A stretch of 64,000 bases of DNA from Punica granatum (lineage: Eukaryota; Streptophyta; Magnoliopsida; Myrtales; Lythraceae), in assembly GCF_007655135.1 (NCBI RefSeq), contig NC_045134.1, positions 10,250,982 through 10,314,981 on the forward strand, given 5' to 3'. Position numbers and translations under genes: made by a program. Shown here piece by piece: positions 55,428 to 64,000 of this stretch. Positions within the stretch are counted from its first letter, which is position 1; the number at the start of each line of letters is the position of its first letter. Below the pieces are notes generated by a model that was not told the DNA's origin, did not search any database, and saw only the letters and a program-made list of their open reading frames with translations.

Positions 55428-56474
55428 TTTCCCTTTGGAAAGCGTCATCCTCATTGAAATTTGTCATCGAAGTTCATGTTTGTGTTCTTCATCAACTTTC
55501 TCGGGAATTCGTCTCCAAATTCGTTCCGCCTTCGTCTCCAAATCGCCCATCTCTAACATAAACCCCAACAGATATTCCCACCCATATAATTATGAATCTA
55601 TATCTATACTATGTATAAACTCCTCCATGATGTTTGCCGTTCAAATGTAGTGCTTCAAGCCTATTCAGATTTTTGTCCATCACATTGCACCTTGTCAATT
55701 TAAAATCTCAGCTTTTCTCCCTTAAACAACACACAACATATATGATATACCTGTGGATTTTGAGCACGAACTCGTAGACTAGGACCCTCTTACATTTGTG
55801 CTCTACTAAGGGTGATCGGGTTCTATTGCAAGACTACTAATGATAACAATATTTTTGTTTAAATTTCTTTAATTTATGTTAATAATTTGACTTCTTTTTC
55901 TTAAAAGAAAAAGTTTACCTTCAGATTTTTTTATTTAAATTTTTTTGGGGTAATTACTAACATGAAAGATTATTTATAAAAAACATATCATTTAAAACAT
56001 ATTACCTTCATATTTTATTTATTTTTTTAAAATAATTCTATATAATTTTATTTGTTTTAGGTCCCTCAAGTTGCTTTTTGTGCAAAATTACATTAAAAAT
56101 ATCGCCACATCAGCATTTTGTCCAAGTTTTTATGGAATACCAACAATGTGCTGTGTGGTGAAAAAAAAATTGTGATATATCATGAAATTATTTGAATTTA
56201 TGCTGCAATATAAAAATCCAAAAAAGTTGGTTGTAGGGTTTTATTTTTCCAATTTATTTTGATTGACTATTTATTTAAACGTATAACAAAAAGAAGAGAT
56301 TTTGGTGACGTGATTTTCATTTTTCTTTTCTTTTGTAATAAGCAAACGCATATATAAAATTAAAAATTATGTCTTCACCTATAATGCAAACCTTTTAAAT
56401 TTTATGCTGAAAGAACTGCCTAATAATTATAAATTTATCTCAGATCTCTTCAAACGGTTTATGTTTATACTATA
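53607..56474. other. Intergenic DNA right of the copia stack
   Basis: Open frames at 53618-53800, 53877-54102, 54339-54680 and 55315-55650 are not recognisable and mostly short. The 54660-55270 stretch has repeated words (gattgcggtcagc, attgcagttgcggtg, actatggtcatgggcagtcc) reminiscent of gypsy LTR sequence, a weak suggestion only. A 32-nt poly(G) tract lies at 55395-55426. Confidence 0.5.
55395..55426 (+). repeat. Poly(G) tract of 32 bases
   Basis: Nine T (55386-55394) are followed by 32 uninterrupted G. The open frames across it (poly-Gly) are produced by the tract itself. It could form G-quadruplexes if real, and its length may be mis-assembled. Confidence 0.85.
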
Positions 56475-57540
56475 CTAGCAGGGTTGTTCGTGCAATGCAA
56501 GGGGAAACTAATAAATAAAATCATGCATAGTATATATATGATGGAAAACATATATATATTTTGTGCTTCATAGTTAAATTCTACTTCAATTTAATCCAAT
56601 CATTATAAAGTATTTAAAAATTTTGACAATTTAATACCATTATTAAAAATACATAATGTATTATTCAACCGACAATATTAATTGTCAAAAAAACACAAAC
56701 ATTTCACATTTTATCAATTTTAGCACAAACTTTTTCTTTTGACCTAAAAATACACAAATTGTCAATTTGATATTAATGTTAGCATGACTTCCATTTTGCG
56801 CCTCAATGACAACCATCGCCCGCCCAATCGAGGTTGCTCATGACGACAAAGGTCTTTGGTGACCCCAATTAAGAGGATGATGGCTGCCGATAAGACTTCC
56901 ACCATCTGTCTCCTTTATTCTTTTCTCGATTTTACGTTTTCTTTTTTTCAAATTCGGGCAATGAGGGCCTCATCAGGGCCCACCGTCGCCCCTATAATGT
57001 CGCCGACAACCTCGGCTACCTCGATCGAAGGGTGTGGCCATAGGTGCTTGTTTAAATAAAAGAAAAAGTTGAAACGTGCTAAAATTGATATCAAATTGAT
57101 AGTTCGTACATTTTTAAGTCAAGAAAAAAAGCTCGTGCGAGAATTGATAAAATGTGAAAATTTTGTATTTTTAGGCAATTAACCCCCTTTATTATGCCAT
57201 TATATTGATGCATCTTATCCATAATATTGTTGGCCTATTCAAGCTTCATAAGTAACAATCCCTATTTAAATACTTTATAAATCGGCCTATAAGATTGAAT
57301 TAAGAGCAATTATATTATATTATACTATACTATATTATATTATATTATTATTTTATGATATTATTATTATATTATTACTTACTTACTTCATGGTTAAGTA
57401 ATATCTATATTTACATTAATTTATTTGCTTTTTTTAAAAAATAAAAGAGAAACTTGAGAGTATGAAAAATGAACGTACTCTCCTCGAGAACTTCCGAAAT
57501 GCTTCCGGTTTATATTTATATATGGATATAGATACATCAA
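56475..57540 (-). repeat. Helitron-like repeat, copy 2, interrupted
   Basis: It matches 31022-31545 from 'ctagcagggttgttcgtgca' through 'acttccgaaatgcttccggt'. The minus-strand end is ...TGCATTGCACGAACAACCCTGCTAG followed by T. The match breaks at about 56680 and resumes at about 57185 ('ttattatgccattatattga'), around an inserted MITE. Confidence 0.5.
56680..57180. mobile_element. MITE with about 95-bp terminal inverted repeats
   Basis: The left arm (56680-56773) and right arm (57087-57180) are inverted copies: 'cacattttatcaatt' and 'gtcaatttgatat' both appear on the opposite strand at mirrored places. It is absent from the sister repeat at 31022-31545, giving an empty-site comparison. The middle (about 56790-57050) is GC-richer and not recognisable as coding. 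Confidence 0.75.
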
Positions 57541-57681
57541 TAACCTATTTCTATGGTGCATTTTCCTCCTCTTTTAAGATATTAATTTATTTATAATTTA
57601 TATTTTTTATAAATAACATATTCTTGAGCTCATGAAACATTTTTTAGGTCCATTTGTAATTGTATTCCTATACATGCAGGA

Positions 57682-58500
57682 GTGAAAAAGCAATGTCCCA
57701 CGTCGAAAAAGGCCAGGGAAATTTTAATATGGTATCAGAGCATGTCAAGCTTTCGCGGGCTCACATGGCTAGATTTCTCATCTCGCAAGGAAGCTACAGC
57801 TATTTATAGCTTGTAATTTCGTTGTACGGTTGAAAGATGTAGCTCTACAAAGTTTTTGCTTTATTTGATGAAAATCGAATTTCAATAATAATTGTCTAGC
57901 TCGTTTCTTCTTTTTTGAGTCGAAACTTGCTTTTAAGTTATACATGAGCTTTCCATAGCATTCAAGAACTTGCAAATTAGTGGCTCGAGCTATGAGAACG
58001 GTCAGCTCGAAATTGGCCCAATGAACTCTTCAAGTCAACCAACATAAGAGGGGCCCAGCACCATTATGTACGACGTTAGGTTTTTTCGTCCAAAGTGGAT
58101 GGAATGTTGACGGTGGGATATCTTTGAGACGTTATCCTAAACGGTGGGATGCCTCATGTCATTTTCGTAGGTTGGAATAAAATTTAGACAAAAGGCAAAG
58201 GTTGGAATACTTTGTGCAATTAACCCAAAAATTAAATAGTAAACCATAAGTTTATAAGAGATTAGATTCCACAACCTATCAACGCGAGTTTTTTTGGTCG
58301 AAAAAAGCCACACGTTGCATGTGAGGACGGAGTGTTGACGAGTGAAAAAGCAATGTGAATGTCCCACATAGAACAAACATGCAAAAGTAATTAAGATTAT
58401 ATAAGGTTTGAGTTTCAACATTTGAATGTTTGAATTTTTAATTGGAGATGAGTCTAAACCTGTATAAGCCCACTATATTTTAATACTTATCTGCCCGGTC
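57682..58500 (+). mobile_element. Short-LTR (TRIM-like) retroelement remnant
   Basis: TGGTATCAGAGC at 57730-57741 is a perfect plus-strand initiator-Met primer site. Before it is 'gtgaaaaagcaatgtcccac' (from 57684), a phrase that recurs from 58342 with a four-base insert ('gagtgaaaaagcaatgtgaa', then 'tgtcccac'). This suggests two LTR copies about 660 bases apart with little coding room between. The minus frame at 58137-58421 is not recognisable. Outer limits are uncertain. Confidence 0.45.
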
Positions 58501-61500
58501 GCTTCTCGTGGATTTTCATAACCCTGCTGTACAAAAATGGAGAAATTGGTGTCTTAATCCATAACGTTTAGGGAACAAAATAAGATAACAATAGCCTGAT
58601 AAAAGGTTCTCGGTCCGATTTTGTTGCCCATTTAAGCGTCAAATAGAACCTATCCTTGATTTGAGATATTGATAAGGTGAATACCCAGCCTATTAAATGC
58701 TAGTCATTAATAAGTGAGTATAAGGGCCTCAAAAAATTATCTTTTCGTCCAATGAACTTTAAGGTGCAGGAAGTTTCTTGGTAGCATCATATTTTATTCA
58801 AGAGATACCAATAATGTACTGGATCTGGCTTTTGCGATTACTCCCGATGCGTGTAAAAGAATAGATTACCAGCAAGCATATTTTTTATTACTCCAGCACT
58901 ATCTGTTCTAATTTAATCAAAGACTAGTCATATGCATTGCCCAGACGTTCGTTGATGTTATTGATATTATTAATTTCACAATACAGAATATTAGAAAATA
59001 AATATAAAAATATTGGGAGTAGTCACATTAATTAGTATCTCTAAATAAATTGCAAAACTCTCCTAAGAAACACATAATAAAATTGTAAGTATATTATGAA
59101 AATTATGAAAAAAATTGAAAAATGTTTAGTTTATATTGATGGGGAGACTCAAACAGACAGAGAGGCATGAATGGAAGATTTTTCTTATGTCCAATAATGG
59201 AAAACCTTCGTTGCATGAGGGAAAAACTTCGTGAGAATAGATTAAATAATATATATAGATTGTTTCACGTGCCGCCTACAAATTTACCAGTATATATATA
59301 TATAGGTGGTGAGTTCACGTGGAATCTTGCGGGCAGCGGCATGGTGAGACTGGCAAAATGCGGCATTGCTGTTTCCATTGATCTACATTGCCGTAGTTTT
59401 CCCTGCTTTTCTATTTTTTGCTGGGAAGTTTCTCCTGCTATTCACATATCGAAAAAGCTGGTGTGGAACCAAAGACAAACCAAACTAGGCCTTACGTATC
59501 AGTCGGAGTCTCATGAGCCAACGAGACGTTGCTACCTATTAATTGCAAATTCAAGTCTATGCACATTAGAGTCAAAATTTGTAGTTTTATTTCTTAATTT
59601 TATTAATGTTCAAAGTAAAGTTCTGTTCACGTTCACCGTAGACAAAAGAAACGTGGGATAAGTTAAAAGGTTATATGTTTGCCGTGTTTCTCATGTTACT
59701 CCCCATGTTCATTTCGTTTTGGAATTTCCTTTTGAATACTATCACGAATAACAATTATATGGCATATTACTCTCTCGATCAATCCCCGTTGAAATCTATC
59801 TGGACTTCTTGCCATATGATCGCGGTAGGATTTTTTTTTTATAGGTAAACAATAATAAACATTACTATTAATCCGAGAATAGAGGTACGGATACGGGCCG
59901 TCCCAAGCTATTGGCAAGTAAAGCCTTCGCTTGAGGTCCCCGGTCAACCAAGTCCCTTATGTCAGTCTATTTAAGGCCTTAATTTTTGACCCAGTAAGAC
60001 CTATATGTATGACTCATGGTCCCAAATATCTTTGATAAAATAAGGCCTTCATAGTTCACACGACACTTAATAAATCAAGCCCCTGTTAATTATCTGACAA
60101 CCCAATTTATCTCACCCTTTCCAATGATTGCTTATTTATTTCTTTAATCTCTCTCAATTACTTCCTAATAACTCCTCTAACGTGCGGATTGGTGTTTTGG
60201 AAAGATTACACAATTAGTTGTTTTCCAAATAAATAATCAAATCCAACAACCATCAAGTTAATAAATAAATATTAACAGTAAACTAAATTTATTCATTTTT
60301 TACATCCAAATAAATTACTCATTCTAACTGGTTTAGATTTTCAATTAATTCATCCAACATCTAGATTGTTTTTCAATTACTCTCTAAAGTCCAACGATTG
60401 TTTTGATATCATTGGAAAAACAAAGTTTGTTCCTTTATTTTTTCACTCTAATGTTCTGAATTGTTATGGCCATAAAAATGTTAGACGAAATTAATTATAA
60501 AAATTTAATTAGTAATTTTGCATCTTAGTTAGAGAAAAAAAGTAATTGTGGATATGAAAAGGTTAAATAATAAAATTTTCATGAAAATTTATATTAATCT
60601 CGTTAAATAAATAAAAGGCCCTTTCTTATGATTTCGCTTTAGGCCTCAATTTCCCTTGGACAGCCCCTTGTACGGATAGGTCCGGATAAGCCAGCAAACA
60701 TCATGCCAACACGGTCCAACATTCACTCTTCTGCGCTATCCAAAGCTTCTTCCAAAGAGGAATCCTATTGAAAGAGGGGAAGAACACCTTCATCATTCTC
60801 ATCCCTAATAGGCCACAATGCTTCTACCTTCAAAGATTTCAGAACGATAAGTCTCAGGATTAATATATGCTATAAATTCATATTCAAAATCATTGCAGAT
60901 AGATCAGTAGCATCATTAACTGAAGAATTTCCCCATTGAAAATGAGATATGCTTTGGATAAATGTAATACTCAGTAATCCAATATCCATCGATTAATTGA
61001 TGAGAGAAATTACAATTTTACACAGCGTTCACTTAATACAAAAATTATATAGCAGGAATTGGAATTTTTAAAATTATAAGGAATTAAGGAAGACTCGTGA
61101 TTTTGTAATAATAAATAAGGGTACGAGAAGTTCCATCCACTTATTACGATTTCTTCGTTTTATTGAGAATAAAGTACGAGAGCATCAAACCCTTTTCTCT
61201 TAAAAAGTATCATATGAACGTCCCTGCTACGAGTTAATTATTATTAAATCCCGTCGATGAATTATTGTGGCCCTATATTTCATTTTCTTCTAATTACAAT
61301 CAAATCAACGTGATTTTTTTATAATAAAAAATTAACTAGTATTGGCATATATTACAATAATATTATAATATTAATTATCTTTTTTTCAAGAAAATACGTT
61401 GCACATCGCTGGATTTGGAAGAGGGAGAAAAAGAATTAGAAAGAAAAGTGGGAGGGAGAGAAAAATGTGGAAAGAGTGGGCAGTTACATTATTCAATTTA

Positions 61501-63067
61501 CAATAATGACACTGTATATATAAACTTGCATACAAGTACATTAAATAGTGGTGTTATTATAAATATATATACAATCAATTTACATCAACAAAATATTTAT
61601 TAAATAAATAAATAAATAATCTTGGATAATTATTTTTAATAATTATCTGATAGTGACGTAATCGAAAATATATATACAAAATAATTCACATTGACAAAAT
61701 ATTTATCAAATAAATAAATAAATAATAGAATAAATATATATGTTATGTAAATATATATATATATGAGAAGCTACTTTAATAATTACTTTTAATAGTTATC
61801 GGTTGACAAGTGACCGTACAGACAATTCATATAATCATCCTAGGATTTAATTATATAATTATATCAGTCTTCATTTTATATAATTGAAAACATTAACTGT
61901 AATTATAATTATAAAATAAGTAATCCTAGAAAAAATATTTCCTTTTAGAGTTGACTATTTTATCTTCTTCTATATAATTTATATAATCATCCTAGGATTT
62001 AAGAGAATTCATATGGTATATCTTTAAGAACAAAAACATTTTCACATACGTAGAAAGTAAATATAATTTATGGATAATATGTAAAAGTGAAAATAGTGAA
62101 GAATCTTAAATGAATCTAGTATTTTGTTTACTCTTTAAAAGTAAAATTTTCATTACTAAATAACAATTAAAGAAATTAGAATTATGTGCAAAATAATTAT
62201 CAAATAAATAAAAATAATGAAAATTTAATTTATACGATGATAGTCATGTGTGAAATTCATTGTTTATTATATAGGATAATTTAAAATTTTAATTCTGAAA
62301 TGAAAATTGTTGACAAATTGAAAAAGAAATAAAATAGAAAAAAGGGATGGAGTGGATATATGAGAGACGAAGAGAAAGAAGAGTGAGAGTGAAGTTGCGT
62401 GATAAAAAAATATAGCGAATATAATGACAAAATTATCCTTAAATGGTAGTAATATGTGAATACATTTTCTGCATGCGAAATCAGCTTTTTGAACAAGTGT
62501 TTTCTCAGTAAGGTACGAGATAAACCTAACGTATTGATTGCGATTAATTTCCGTATAAAGGTCAGCTCGATCCCAATCACAAGAAGTTTATAATAAATTT
62601 CAACACCCTTCATTATTGATAGAGTCGGATTCCTGACGTATCAACTTTTCGGCTGTTTCACATTTCGTAAGCGTATATAGAAACAAGAAAGTCGTTTGTA
62701 ATGACATGATCAAGTTGTGATAAACATGCCGCAAAAAAATGAATTGACCGTCGATGGCGTTATGTGCGTCATCCGGATGGGTACCATGTTTGTTTCACCA
62801 TCATTCGTTCAAGGAAAAGTCAAGTCCACGACTGAGAAATTCGTGTTGATTTTTCTCGTGAAAAGATGCGGCTGCTCAGGTGCGGGTAAAGACCAGTTAT
62901 TCCTCCTCTTCTGCATCAGATTTAACATGTGTTTGAGGAAACAAAATAAGTGTTGAAATCAATCATTCAAGACTTAATGAAATTATTTTTTTCTGATAAA
63001 GTAAAAATAAACCAATTTAATTTAATGATTCTATCAAAAAATTGCCTAATCACATTTAGACATTTAA
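58501..63067. other. AT-rich intergenic DNA, no gene seen
   Basis: The largest open frame (59167-59661, 164 codons) has no family resemblance, no clear splice partners and weak codon structure. There are AT microsatellites near 59285-59305, 61650-61690 and 61750-61765. 'ttatataatcatcctaggat' occurs twice (about 61830 and 61980), as do 'atttattaaataaataaata' and a variant (about 61595 and 61700). No promoter, RNA gene or element end is supported. Confidence 0.6.
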
Positions 63068-63368
63068 CGGTGTGTTTGAATTTTAAATTTTTTTTAAATT
63101 CAACTCCACTTATATTCAATTCAACAAAATAATTATTACTTTCATTTTTAAAAAAATTTTATACATTTAATTCAATTTTTAATATTAAATTCTCTCAACT
63201 ATTCATTACTTTTTTTACAGTTTAACAACACAATGATTACTTAATCATTACTTTATATCAACTATTCATTATTTTTTCACATTTTTCACATAATTTAATA
63301 ACATAATCATTATAAACCAATTAAAACCAAAACTCAACTCAACTCAACTCTAAAACCAAACACATTAA
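63068..63368. mobile_element. MITE, copy B
   Basis: It runs from 'cggtgtgtttgaattttaa' to 'actctaaaaccaaacacatt'. Its ends are inverted relative to each other. Its reverse complement matches copy A at 32632-32934 through words such as 'agttgagagaatttaatatt' and 'ttggttttaattgg'. It is non-coding. Confidence 0.65.
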
Positions 63369-64000
63369 GTGTAGACTTACTTTTTTTTTTTGAGGGACTC
63401 ACTCAGCGGGGGACTTTTTTGCAATTATTGCATCTGTGCCCCTAAACTTTTACATAATTTACAAATCAGTCCACTAGGCATTTTGGGACAGAGAAGGGCA
63501 AAGAGAGGGAGAAAGGGGGTAGAAGGGAGTGCAACTGAGCATCTAGGGGCTCCAAGCCCGATTACCACTACTAAGGTGAGGGCTTCAATCCCGGTCACCA
63601 TCGTCTAGACAAAGTCGCTAGCGATCTCTAATATCGCCAGCGACCTTGACTGAGATGGCGGTGGCCGGAGTCGAGACCACTGCCGTCCCCTTCATCTAGC
63701 TGATTTGATTTGCAACTTTTTTAAAAAAAAATTTGAAATATAATGGAAAATAATGTGGCCAAAGTTGACAGAAGGAAAGTTGTGTGCATTATGTAATTAG
63801 GATCTCAAATGATATAATATTTACAACTTTTATCCAACCAAACAAAATCTACTTATTTTATTAAGCACTTATTTTTAAACACTTAAAAATCAGCATTTAA
63901 GTTTTCAACACTTCAAAATAAGTTGAAACAAACACATAGTTAATGGGAAAACTCACCCCTACTCTCCATTAGAGGGAGGGCAACAAGAGATTTAGTTTAT
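63369..64000. other. Intergenic DNA with a GC-richer island
   Basis: About 63490-63710 is GC-rich against AT-rich surroundings and has words such as 'tggcggtggccggagtcgag'. The 72-codon frame at 63390-63608 is not recognisable. It may be the inner part of another MITE or foldback, since 'caaccaaacaaaat' and 'gaaacaaacacatag' follow at 63836 and 63923. Confidence 0.45.

Noticed and set aside
55325..55650. Poly-glycine proteins around 55.4 kb
   Set aside because: The glycines come only from the poly(G) tract, and two frames are open for the same reason.
59167..59661. 164-codon plus-strand ORF as an orphan gene
   Set aside because: No family resemblance, no splice context and AT-rich surroundings. 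A chance frame is more likely.

Overview
The window is nuclear DNA of a flowering plant, probably a eudicot. It is AT-rich, intron-bearing and full of plant-type LTR retrotransposons, SINEs and MITEs. I see one host gene that looks intact, a purple acid phosphatase of the PAP14/28/29 type (43559 to 41018, minus strand, four exons). I also see one decayed host gene, an ABCB/P-glycoprotein-like transporter pseudogene (about 36094-40597, plus strand) that converges on the phosphatase. Almost everything else recognisable is transposon-derived.

Left third (2653-20957): an 18.3-kb Ogre-type (Ty3/gypsy, Tat lineage) retrotransposon on the minus strand. It has 3.2-kb LTRs, a primer-binding site, an extra ORF before gag, a gag-protease ORF, RT with two RNase H domains, integrase, and a hypervariable 3' UTR holding a 29/43-bp tandem array. 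The most informative point is a 181-nt GT-AG intron candidate (11744 to 11564). Its removal deletes the gag-pro stop codon and joins gag-pro to RT in phase. The pol frame has no frameshift but four in-frame stops, so this copy is non-autonomous by decay.

Middle (20958-36093): AT-rich intergenic DNA with small repeats: a 77-bp tandem duplication, a possible solo LTR, two related tRNA-derived SINE copies, a Helitron-like repeat, a MITE, and a foldback element nested in a larger inverted-repeat element.

43.6-53.6 kb: a stack of insertions upstream of the phosphatase. A SINE with a 17-bp target duplication is split by a 677-bp hAT-type MITE with its own 8-bp duplication. Next to it lies an old, broken Ty1/copia element. 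Inside that sits a young copia element (47405-52034) with 308-bp LTRs differing at three positions, a perfect AAAAC duplication, and one frameshift in gag.

Right end (53.6-64 kb): AT-rich intergenic DNA with a 32-nt poly(G) tract, a second Helitron-like copy split by a long-TIR MITE, a short-LTR (TRIM-like) remnant with a canonical initiator-Met primer site, and a second MITE copy. I found no rRNA or tRNA genes and no CRISPR array. I found no convincing novel multi-gene system. The intron-joined polyprotein and hairpin array of the Ogre element, and the dated nesting series, are the best leads.
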